DNA of 64,000 nucleotides from Nipponacmea schrenckii. Lineage: Eukaryota; Mollusca; Gastropoda; Lottiidae. The notes under the pieces were generated by a model. That model did no database searches. It was not told the origin of the DNA and saw only the letters and a program-made list of their open reading frames with translations. This document shows positions 37,401 to 48,642 of this stretch, in pieces (positions within the stretch are counted from its first letter, which is position 1; every line of letters starts with the position of its first letter). The DNA is taken from NCBI GenBank assembly GCA_030562195.1, contig JAUJPP010000012.1, forward strand, positions 3,658,001-3,722,000. Direction: 5' to 3'. The translations under genes and the position numbers were made by a program.

Positions 37401-40400
37401 AAATCACAACGTATTGATGAAGAAAAGCAAAAACAAGAAAATACTATTAGAACGCATACAACCACCGAGAACAATGCTCAAGTTGTCAAAAGTCGAATTG
37501 ATTCGGTGATAAAATCACAACGTATTGATGAAAAAGGGCGAAATGAACAAGATAGCTATAAAAGGCATACAACCAGCGAGAATGATGCTCAAGATGTCAA
37601 AAATCGATCTGCGGTTGTAAAAGCACAACGTTTTGAAGAAGAAAGGCGAAAACAAGAAGGAAACATTGAAAAGCAAACACAGCTAACCACCATAGATAGA
37701 GATATTCCAGTTCTTACTTTTCTAACTGATCCGGTTGTAAAAACACAACGTATTGATGAAGAAAGGCGAAAACAAGAAGGAAACATTGAAAAGCAAACAC
37801 AGCTAACCACCATAGATAGAGATATTCCAGTTCGTACTTTTCTAACTGATCCGGTTGTAAAAACACAACGTATTGATCAAGAAAGACGAAAGCAAGAAGA
37901 TAGCAATAGAAGGCATATGAACGATGAGAATGATTCTCAAGTTGTCAATTGTCAAACTGATCCGTTTGTAAAATCACGTTTTTACGAAGAAAAGCGAAAA
38001 CAAGAAGAAAACATTAGAAAGCAAACACAGCTAACCACCATAGATAAGGATATTAAAGTCCACACTCTGATTGTTATTGATGAAAAAGGACGAAAAGAGC
38101 AAGATAGCTCTAGAACGCATACGAGCAATGAGAATGATTCTGAAGTTATCAATAATCAAACTGATCCGGTTGTAAAATCACAACTTATTGATGAAGAAAT
38201 GCGAAGACAAGAAGAAAACATAAGAAAGCAAACACAGAATACTGCCATAGGTAGAGATATTCAATTATGCGCTGCTGTAAGTGATCCGGCCTTTACTGAA
38301 AAAAGATCAAAAGAACAAGATAGCCCTAGAACGCATACGAGCAATGAGAATGATTCTGAAGTTATCAATAATCAAACTGATCCGGTTGTAAAATCACAAC
38401 TTATTGATGAAGAAATGCGAAGACAAGAAGAAGACATTAGAAAGCAAACACAGAATACTGCCATAGGTAGAGATATTCAATTATGCGCTGCTGTAAGTGA
38501 TCCGGCCTTTACTGAAAAAAGACCAAAAGAACAAGATAGCCCTAGAACGCATACGAGCAATGAGAATGTTTCTGAAGTTATCAATGGTCGAACTGATCCG
38601 GTTGTAAAATTACAACGTATTGGTGAAGAAAAGCGAAAAGAAGCAAGTAGCATTATTTTGCATACAACCACTGAGAATGATTCTCAGGCTGTCAATAATC
38701 AAACTGATCCGGTTGTAAAATCACAACGTATTGATGAAGAAATGCGAAGACAAGAAGAAAACATTAGAAAGCAAGCACAGAATACTACCATAGATAGAGA
38801 TATTCAATTATGCGCTGCTGTAAGTGATCCGGCCTTTACTGATGAAAAAAGACCAAAAGAACAACATAGCCCTAGAACGCATACGAGCAATGAGAATGAT
38901 TCTGAAGTTATCAATTGTCGAACTAATCCGGCTGTAAAGTTTCAACTAATTAGTGAAGAAAAGCGAAAAGAAGCAAGTAGCATTATTTTGCCTACAACCA
39001 CTGAGAATGATGCTCAGACTGTCAATAATCAAACTGATCCGGTCGTAAAATCACAACGTATTGATGAGGAAATGCGAAAACAAGAAGAAAACATTAGAAA
39101 GCAAACACAGCGTACCACCATAGATAGAGATATTCAAATTCATACTGTCCTAACTGATCCGGTTTTAACTGATGAAAACAGACCAAAAGAACAAGATAGC
39201 CCTAGAGATTATATAGGCATCGAAAATGATTATCAAGTTATCAATTGTCGAACTAATCCGGCTGTAAAGTTACAACATATTGGTGAAGAAAAGCGAAAAG
39301 AAGCAAGTAACATTATTTTGCCTACAACCACTGAGAATGATGCTCAGACTGTCAATAATAGAACTGATCCGGTTGTAAAAACACAACGTGTTGATGAAGA
39401 AATGCGAAAAAAAGAAGAAAACATTAGAAAGCAAACACAGCATACCACCGTAGGTAGAGATATTCAAGTTCGCACTATTCCAACTGATCTGATTGTGAAA
39501 TCACAACGTATTGATGAAGAAAGTCGAAAACAACAAGGTAGCATTTTATTGCATACAGCCATCCAGAATGATAATCAAGTTGTCAATTGTCGAACTGATC
39601 CGTTTGCAAAATCTCGTCTTTGTGAAGAAAGGCGAAAAAAAGAAGAAATCATTAGAAAGCAAACAGAGAATAAAACCATAGATAAGGATATTCAAGTTCG
39701 CGCTTTTAAAACTGATCCGGTTGTTATTGATCAAGAGAGACGAAAGCAAAAAGATAGCAATATAAGGCATATAGTCGATGAGAGTGATTCTCAAGTTGTC
39801 AATCGTCGAACTGATCCGTTTGTAAAATCACGTTTTTATGAAGAAAAGCGAAAACAAGAAGAAAAAAATAGTAAGCAAACAGAGTATAAAACCATAGATA
39901 AGGATATTCAAGTTCGCGCTTTTCAAACTGATCCGGTTGTTATTGATCAAGAAAGACGACAGCAACAAGATAGCAATAGACGGCATACAACCATCAAGAA
40001 TGATTCTCAAGTTGTCAATTGTCTAACTGATTCGGTCGTAGAATCACGTCTTTATGAAGAAAAGCGAAAACAAGAAGAAAACATTATTAAGCAAACAGAG
40101 TATAAAACCATAGATAAGGATATTCAAGTTCGCTCTTTTCAAACTGATCCGGTTGTTATTGATCAAAAAAGGCGAAAGCAACAAGATAGCAACAGAGGGG
40201 ATATAAACGATGAGAATGATTGTCAAGTTGTCAATTGTCGAACTGATTCAGTTCTTAAATCACGTTTTTATGAAGAAAAGCGAAAACAAGAAGGAAACAT
40301 TAGAAAGCAAACAGAGTATAAAACCATAGATAAGGATATTCAAGTTCGCGCTTTTAAAACTGATCCGGTTGTTATTGATCAAGAAAGACGAAAACAACAA

Positions 40401-42989
40401 GATAGCGTTCTCATCGAGAATGATTTTCAAGTTATCAATTGTCGAACTGATTCAGTTGTAAAATCGAAACATAAGGACAAAGAAAGTCGAAAACACCAAG
40501 ATAGCATTATCATGCATACCACCACTAAGAATAATGCTCAAATTGTCAAAAGTCAAGACAAGAAAAATACTTTACCCGCTATTCCTGTCATAAAAACTAA
40601 AAAAGAACATAAAACTAAAATCGAAGATCTGACTATGAATTCCGGGGAGCTTATAAATTCCGAAGATAATCTCAACGATAAGGAAATACCCAGAGGCAAT
40701 TTAATCTTTAAAGACATGGAAAAGGCCAAAAAGTTAGCAAACCATAATAACATTTTTGATGAATATCATGTCGATCCTGTATATCATGTCCTTCAAACTG
40801 TCGCTGAAATACTGAAAATGCGGGAATCGGCTATGCTCACTGCGAACGTTTTAAGTCACCAAAATGTAAGTGCTATTGAAAGTGTCATCGAGCCTAAAGA
40901 TCCTCACCCAGAGTATGATGCTAAAGAACCGGATATGTCGGGGATGATAGCCAAAGCAAAGGAATCTTTGGTAATAGAAGGAATGCAGTTAAATCAGGAA
41001 TCCAGTGAGCAGGAAAAACCTAGGGAATATGTAACCCATTATCAAAGCAAGTGCAAAGCTTCAACATCCACTAGCCACAGACCAGACGTGAAAAGAAATG
41101 TTAATGACAGCTCACCAGATGCATATGATGTCACCAAATACCAGCTAGCTGAAACTACCCAAAAACCAAGTGTTGAACATGGAACTAAGAGACAAGAGTT
41201 ATCAAATGAATACAAAGGAGCCAAACTAGCTGGAACGTGGAGATTAAATGAAACAGAATCTATCAATAGTCAGCCAAGTGATGCCGTCAAAGAATTGGAT
41301 ATGCAGATTAAGACTTGCATGGCAATGAATGTTAGAGAACATGCTGAACAAACAAATGAGGGTCGTACTGAAGTTCATAGTATCCGAAAGAAGAGCAATT
41401 TAATTCCTGCAACATTGGATAATACCAGTGCAGCTGACAAACGAGACCGCCAAGACTTGAAATTTCCCAGTGAAGAAGCACAGAAGCCAACTTTGGTTAA
41501 CAGTGAGTTTAAAGGTACCGAGAAAGTGGAGACCGATCAGACAAATGGAATATTGTCAGACAGTCATGGCAAGCCCAGAGTTAGTAGGAGCCCTACTCAG
41601 CGCGAACCTGATCCGACAAAACGGCTTTCTAAAGAATTTAATGAATCGATTCAAACATTTGAAGCGTCAGAGATTAAAGACGTTTCCGTAGATGTCATTA
41701 AACAAACAATTAAAGGTCCTACGAAAGAGATCAAGAATCGCAGTAAGATGAAGAAATTGCCTTCATCATCTGACACGAGGTTATATCATTCAAAGCGTTC
41801 TCAAGAGACCTCCAGTGAAAGTAGCTCATCTGATGAAGAAAAGAAGAAGAAAAAAGACATACAAAAGAGGAAAACGCATCCTTCTACCTCTAAAGGGGTT
41901 TCAAAGGTTTCAACTAATAAAGAGGATACTTACATCACATTAATTAACCAAACCTTAAAAAAACCAAAGGTGAGCGATGAACCGATGAAAGAAAGCGGCC
42001 CTGTATTTAAAGTTCCTGCTCGAATAAGTCAAAGCTCTAGCACAAATATAACTGGATCGTCCAGTAATGGAGTAAATGAAAGAAAGTTTGAGTTTACAAT
42101 AGAGTGTTTCAATAGTTTGTCGAAGGAAAATGTGGCCAAAAAGAAGTCTTCGTCCACAACTATGTCGAAGGAAAATGTGGCCAAAAAGAAGTCTTCGTCC
42201 ACAACTATGTCGAAGGAAAATGTGGCCAAAAAGAAGTCTTCGTCCACAACTATGCCGAAGGAAAATGTGGCCAAAAAGAAGTCTTCGTCCACAACTATGC
42301 CGAAGGAAAATGTGGCCAAAAAGAAGTCTTCGTCCACAACTATGTCGAAGGAAAATGTGGCCAAAACGAAGTCTTCGTCCACAACTACGTCGAAGGAAAA
42401 TGTGGCCAAAATGAAGTCTTCGTCCACAACTATAACAAAAGATAGTGCTATTTGTCGGGGAAATCAAGAACCCGGCACCTCATTACAACGGGACACAGCG
42501 GCACCCAAAACTGTTGGAGAAAAAAAATCCCTAAGAAATCCAAACGATAAGTCACCTTCGAAAGTTTCAAGATCTAGACATGATAATACTTCAGAAGATG
42601 TTCCTTCAAAATGCACCTGCAAACTCGATCCTATATCATGTCATTCACTTCTTGTGTCTTTAAATGATTTAATAGAAAATGAAGAATTCGATAGAAAATC
42701 TATGCCAATTGATTTACCTAAACCAAGATTTGATGTTTCGAAGTTTCACAATCGCATCAGATTAAAAGAGAAAATTTCTGATGGTTTGGACATCGACTTT
42801 GATGAACGATTACCGGATATCATAAGACAACACAGGAGGCATAAAAATAAGAATTACGTTAATGAATCCTGTGAACAACTTATAGACAAAATTTGTCGAA
42901 GAACTAGAATGAAGTATGAAGTTGTGAAGGATGTCGTTTATTCTAGAAGTAAAAGCAAATGTGACCTGTGCAAACAAAGAGAACAGTGA
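25407..42989 (+). CDS. Giant repeat-rich protein of unknown function (about 5,860 codons, five frame breaks in this sequence)
   Basis: Not recognised. An open coding stretch of about 17.6 kb starts with ATG at 25,407, 80 bp after a splice acceptor, and ends with TGA at 42,987-42,989. The product is hydrophilic, rich in Lys, Ser, Thr, Asp and Gln, with no signal peptide or membrane segment. It carries six separate in-frame tandem repeat families (listed separately). Non-repetitive parts include a segment near 36,420-36,630 (LRELSKRLAMIADNPDIAEC), one near 40,750-40,860 (YHVLQTVAEILKMRE) and a conserved-looking C-terminus with CTCK and CDLC cysteine pairs flanking a basic helix-rich region. The repeats at 37.4-40.5 kb (charged, Glu/Lys/Arg/Gln-rich) may form coiled coils. 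The frame changes at 26,624-26,628 (one A short in an A run), 30,364, about 30,490-30,515, about 30,788 and about 30,909. Apart from these, three long open blocks make real coding sequence very likely. A structural or scaffold role is possible but is inference. Confidence 0.75.
26041..26945 (+). repeat. Giant gene repeat family 1: 186-bp (62-aa) units
   Basis: About five tandem units, each with KIGTSGSVKQSGTRTVTK, NRQESASSLASEESPDEKSD and a VPKPNK segment. A further unit is embedded at about 27,655-27,960. High DNA identity between units (a few substitutions each) suggests recent expansion or conversion. One unit has lost an A at 26,624-26,628, breaking the frame. Confidence 0.93.
27040..28190 (+). 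repeat. Giant gene repeat family 2: 27-bp (9-aa) units
   Basis: Two blocks (about 27,040-27,660 and 27,995-28,180) of SVKAVNSNG-type nonapeptides, with SKKAVN, SVMTVN and SVKAVNSNR variants, separated by one family 1 unit. The strings GTCAGTAAAAGCAGTAAATA and AGCAACGG recur. Open frames on the opposite strand are by-products of the unit length. Confidence 0.93.
28640..31800 (+). repeat. Giant gene repeat family 3: 96-bp (32-aa) units
   Basis: Roughly 30 tandem units with core RPALPKVYLYDTDTVNTEKP followed by SVKQDDMKVEPK. Several unit types alternate (DDMKVEPK, EGVKEQQK, DDIKQQPK), pointing to expansion of multi-unit blocks. Four of the gene's five frame breaks lie here between 30,364 and 30,910. 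Confidence 0.95.
33540..35580 (+). repeat. Giant gene repeat family 4: 750-bp (250-aa) units
   Basis: Identical landmarks (AATCTTTTCAAAATCTACTC) occur at 33,901, 34,651 and 35,401, exactly 750 bp apart. The unit includes SFQNLLNKAIEDI, GSKISPRKAYIERRRSS, DIAPLTLRSY and RSIPMKAINSSKL. The first copy is partial and more diverged, and the last is cut short near 35,580. Confidence 0.95.
37390..40500 (+). repeat. Giant gene repeat family 5: charged repeats, partly exact 216-bp (72-aa) spacing
   Basis: About 16-18 related units with TDPVVKSQRIDEEMRRQEEN followed by IRKQTQ and TIDRDIQ segments. The landmark ACGAGCAATG occurs at 38,121, 38,337 and 38,553, exactly 216 bp apart, while other units differ in length. 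The density of Glu, Lys, Arg and Gln suggests helical or coiled-coil structure. Confidence 0.9.
42112..42432 (+). repeat. Giant gene repeat family 6: seven 45-bp (15-aa) units
   Basis: Seven near-identical units encoding SKENVAKKKSSSTTM, with PKEN, KTKSSS and KMKSSS variants in later copies. They are Lys/Ser-rich, and end just before the unique C-terminal region. Confidence 0.96.
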
Positions 42990-43070
42990 TAATTGAGGTA
43001 ATTGAGAATGTTTTATCTAACTCAAACAATCAGTTTTCAATCCGTAGCTCTAAAAACTAAAATGAAATTT

Positions 43071-43076
43071 AATAAA
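43071..43076 (+). terminator. AATAAA polyadenylation signal of giant gene
   Basis: AATAAA lies 82 bp after the TGA stop, in AAATTTAATAAATACAG. This position is normal for a short 3' UTR. Confidence 0.6.
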
Positions 43077-43439
43077 TACAGTAATCTGATTGGATAACAA
43101 AACTCTCTTACTTTTGGCTTTCGGAATCCAACTTAATACCTTTGGCATCCAAGGTAATTTACTTTTGACATCTAAAAACCTTTTGCCATCTGACTCATAA
43201 CCATTTGGTTTCATACTCTTTTTTGGTATTAACTGAAGTTATCAGGTGCCAATACATAATAAAATATTCTGAATACATACCCAAAATATCTTACTTTACA
43301 TTTCAGTAAGTCTGAGTGCAGAGCGGTGAAAATGTTTAAGAAGATACAAACTGATAAATTTCCTGTCCAATTAGTTAAATGGATGTTCAGACCGATTATA
43401 ATCATTATGTATTGAAATTCTGAATTTAAATGTCATGGC
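43077..43439. other. Short spacer between giant gene and satellite
   Basis: AT-rich sequence with several variants of TTTTGGCAT/TTTGGCTTTC-like phrases. No gene seen. Confidence 0.4.
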
Positions 43440-46400
43440 TATCACTGTATAATTCTAAAACTAAAATGATATCATATTAACTTCGAAATAAAATAAAATT
43501 CGACCAATCTAACAACAAAAAAAACAAAACAACAAAAAACAAAAGAAATAAATAAAACATTTAAAGGATGGAAAAATAAAAGAAATAAAAAAAGGGGTCG
43601 CCTTTTATGCAAAAACAAAGAGTAACCAATGAAAATAACCGTGTCGTCTATTTCATAAGAGAAAAAACGGAGTGAAATAACAATACGAAACACAACAAAG
43701 GAAAAGAAATACCGAAAGAAAACCAAATCTTCCTTAAACCAAGAAAGCAATTCTGTATAATTAAATATATCAAAGAAGTGGTAAGAAAAGAAAAGAATTT
43801 GATCTTTTATAACCAAAGTAGAGAAATAACCGAAGAAAAGAAAATGGACCGTACATATGTAACACCCTCCCCCTAATAATGTGTATAACCGAACAAAAGA
43901 AAGAGCCATAGGAAAGAGAATAAAACGTCCATATTACCTGAAATATAATAATAATAAAGGAAACCAGGTTGCTTATTTGATTTGATAAACCGGATCGACA
44001 ATATAACCAAATAGCTTGGTTGTCAAAGAAAAGAAACCGGAAAAGAACCAGTTCTCCCTTGTATTTAAATACAGAGAATAATCAGAGATAAAGAAAAAAA
44101 TCGGATCCATAATGGCAACAGAAATACCAGAAGAAACAAACATGGAACATCAAAATAACCAAAGAAAAGATTGCATGCGAGCAAAAAATAAAATATATAA
44201 ATAAATGAAGTAATAAAAATGTATAAATATCATGCAACCGAAAGAGCCATTGAACGAGATGGATCGTCCATATAATAAACCGATAACAAAAATCGGAGAG
44301 AAGAAATTATACCAGATCTCCTATATAACAAAAGAAACCGCCAAGCATGCCAACAACAAGAATTTAAAAACCATAAAAAGAAAGAAAAGGTTTATAACAC
44401 CAATGAAAAGTACTGGATCTTCTTACTGAAATAATCGAAGAAATAAAACCGGATCGTCTATGTAACCCCGAAAAATATGCCTCGTCATCTACAAAAAAAG
44501 GAAACAGAAAAAAGAGAAAGAAACAAAACAAAGTAATGAAACCGGATGGAGAGAGATGAAGAGAATCGAATCTTTTATAATCTAGAAAGAAATAACAAAA
44601 GAAACGTAGAAACGAAAATCTATATAACCAAAGAAAACCTAGAAAGCAGGCATTAAAAGGCCAAGAAAGGAAGAAAAACGTTTATTCAACCAATGAAAAG
44701 TACTGGATCTTCTTAAAGAAATAATCGAAGAAATAAAACCGGATCGTCTAAAACTAAAATATCATATTAACCTCGAAATAAGAAAAAATAGAAAAAAAAA
44801 AAAAAAAAATGATAAAAAAAAAAAAAAAATAGAAAAAAAAAGATAATAAAAAAAAAATATAACATTTAAAGGATGGAAAAAAAAGAAATAAAAAAAGGGT
44901 CACCTTTTATGCAAAAACAAAGAGTATCCAATGAAAAGAACCGGGTCGTTTATTTCAGAAGAAAATAACCAAATGAAATAAGAATATGAAACACAACAAA
45001 GGAAAAGAAATACCGAAAGAAATCCAAATCATCCTTAAACCAAGGAAGCATTTATGTATAATAAAATAAATCAAAGAAGTGGTAAGAAAGGAAAACAATT
45101 TGATCTTTTATAATCAAAGTAGAGAAATAACCGAAGAAAAGAAAATGGACCGTCCATATATAACACCCTCTCCCCAATAATGTGTATAACCAAACAAAAC
45201 AAAGAGCCATAGGAAAGAGAATAAAACGTCCATATAACCTAATGAAATATAACAATAATAAAGAAAACCAGGTTGCTTATTTGATTTGATAAACCGGATC
45301 GACAATATAACCAAAGCGCTTGGTTGTCAAAGAAAAGGAACCGAAAAGAACCAGTTCTTCCTTGTATTTAAATACAGAGAATAATCAAAGATAAAGAAAA
45401 AAATCGGATCCATAATGGCCACAGAAAAGTAATATCAGAAGAAACGAAAACGGAACATCCATATGACCAAAGAAAAGATTGCATGCGAGCGAAAAATAAA
45501 ATATATCAATAAATGAAGTAATAGAAAAGTATAAATATCATACAAACGAAAGAGCCATTGAACGAAATGGATCGTCCATATAATAAACCGATAACAAAAA
45601 ACAGAGAGGGGAAATTATACCGGATCACTTATATAACCAAAGAAACCGCCAAGCATGCCAACAAATCGAAGAAATAAAACCGGATCGTCTATGTAACCCC
45701 GAAAATATACCTCGTCATCTGCAAAAAAAAAAGGGAATAGAAAAAAGAGAAAGAAAAAAAACAAAGTAATAAAACCGGATCGAGAGAGATGAAGAGAATC
45801 AAATCTTTTATAATCTAAAAAGAAATAACAAAAGAAACGAAAATCTATATAACCAAAGAAAACCTAGAAAGCAGGCATTAAAAGACCAAGAAAGGAAGAT
45901 AAACGTTTATTCAACCAATGAAAAGTACTGGATCTACTTAAAGAAATAATCGAAGAAATAAAACCGGATCGTCTAAAACTAAAATGACATCATATTAACT
46001 TCGAAATGAAAAAAAATAGTAAAAAAAAAAATTAGAAACCATAAAAAGGAAGAAAAGGTTTATTCAACCAATGAAAAGTACTGGATCTTCTTACAGAAAT
46101 AATCGTAGAAATAAAACCGGATCGTCTATGTAACCCCAAAAAAATGCCACATCATCAACAAAAAAGTAAACAGAACAAAGAAAAAGAAACAAAACAAAGT
46201 AATAAAACCGGATGGAGAGAGATGAAGAGAATCGGATCTTTTATAATCTAGAAAGAAAAACAAAAGAAACGAAAATCTATCTAACCAAAGAAAACCTAGA
46301 AAGCAGGCATTAAAAGACCAAGAAAGGAAGAAAAACGTTTATTAAACCAATGAAAAGTACTGGATCTACTTAAAAAAATAATCGAAAAAATAAAACCGGA

Positions 46401-48611
46401 TCGTATTAAAAAAAAATGACATCATATTAACTTCGAAATAAAAAAAAAATAGAAAAAAAAAAAAAAAAAAAAAATTAAAAACCATAAAAAGGTAGAAAAG
46501 GTTTATTCAACCAATGAAAAGTACTGTATCTTCTTACAGAAATAATCGTAGAAATAAAACCGGATCGTCTATGTAACCCCGAAAAAAATGCCACATCATC
46601 TACAAAAAAGGAAACAGAAAAAAGAGAAAGAAACAAAACAAAGTAATAAAACCGGATCGAGAGAGATGAAGAGAATCGGATCTTTTATAATCTAGATATA
46701 ACAAAAGAAACGAAAATCTATATAACCAAAGAAAACATAGAAAGCAGGCATTAAAAGACCAAGAAAGGAATAAAAACGTTTATTCAACCAATGAAAAGTA
46801 CTGAATCTTCTAAAAGAAATAATCGAAGAAATAAAGCCGAATCGTCTAAAACTAAATGATATCATATTTACTTCGAAATAAAAAATAAAGAAAAAAAAAA
46901 AGAAAAAAAAAAAGAAAAAAAAAAACATTTAAAGAATGGAAAAGAGCCTTTTATGCGAAGACAAAGAGTATCCAATGAAAAAAATCGGGTCGTCTATTTC
47001 ATAAGAAAATAACCAAATGAACTAACAATATGAAACACAACAAAGGAAAAGAAATACCGAAAGAAAACCAAATCGTCCTTAAACCATATAATAAACCGAT
47101 AACAAAAATCGGAGAGGGTAAATTATACCGGATCTCCTATATACCACCAAGCATGCCAGCAAAAAGAATTTAAGAAATAAAGAAAGAAAAGGTTTATTCC
47201 ACTAATGAAAAGTACTGGATCTTCTTACAGAAATAATCATAGAAATAAAACCCGATCGTCTATGTAACCCGGAAAAATATGCCTCGTCATCTTCAAAAAA
47301 AGGGAAACAGAAAAAAGAGAAAGAGAGAGATGAAGAGAATCGGATCTTTTATAATCTAGATATAACAAAAGAAACGAAAATCTATATAACCAAAAAAAAC
47401 ATAGAAAGCAGGCATTAAAAGACCAAGAAAGGAAGAAAAACGTTTATTCAACCAATGAAAAGTGCTGGATCTTCTTAAAGAAATAATCGAAGAAATAAAA
47501 CCGGATCGTCTAAAACTAAAATGACATCATATTAACTTCGATACGAAAAAGAATAGTAAAAAAAAAAATTTAAAAACCATAAAAAGGAAGAAAAGGTTTA
47601 TTCAACCAATGAAAAGTACTGGATCTTCTTACAGAAATAATCTTAGAAATAAAACCGGATCGTCTATGTAAGCCCGAAAAAAATGCCACATCATCTACAA
47701 AAAAGGAAACAGAACAAAGAGAAAGAAACAAAACAAAGTAATAAAACCGGATCGAGAGAGATGAAGAGATTCGGATCTTTTATAATCTAGATATAACAAA
47801 AGAAACAAAAATCTACAAAGGAAGAAAAACGTTTATTGAACCAATGAAAAGTACTGGATCTTCTTAAAGGAATAATCGAAGAAATAAAACCGGAACGTCT
47901 AAAACTAAATGATATAAAAAAAAAAAAAAAAAAACATTTAAAGAATGGAAATAAGCCTTTTGTGCAAAAACAAAGAGTATCCAATGAAAAGAACCGGGTC
48001 GTCTATTTCATAAGAAAATAACCAAATGAAATAACAATATGAAATACAACAAAGGCAAAGAAATACCGAAAGAAAACCAAATCGTCCTTAAACCATAAAA
48101 TAAACCGATAACAAAAATCGGAGAGGGGAAATTATACCGGATCTCCTATATAACCAAAGAAACCGCCAAGCATGCCAGCAAAAAGAATTTAAGAAAGAAA
48201 GAAAGAAAGAAAGAAAAGGTTTATTCCACCAATGAAAAGTACTGGATCTTCTTACAGAAATAATCATAGAAATAAAACCGGATCGTCTATGTAACCCCGA
48301 AAAATATGCCGCGTCATCTTCAAAAAAAAGGAAACAGAAAAAAGAGAAAGAATTAAAACAAAGTAATAAAACCGGCTGGAGGGAGATGAAGAGAATCGGA
48401 TCTTTTATAATCTAGAAAGAAATAACAAAAGAAACGAAAATCTATAAAACCAAAGAAAACCTAGAAAGCAGGCATTAAAAGACCAAGAAAGTAAGAAAAA
48501 CGTTTATTCAACCAATGAAAAGTACTGGATCTACTTAAAGAAATAATAGAAGAAATAAATCCGGATCGTCTAAAACTAAAATGACATCATATTAACTTCG
48601 AAATGAAAAAA

Positions 48612-48642
<31 letters not shown>

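Noticed and set aside
42029..42467. Three further open frames over the 45-bp repeats
   Set aside because: The repeat is open in several frames because its length is a multiple of three. The plus-strand frame continuous with the 12-kb block is the coding one.
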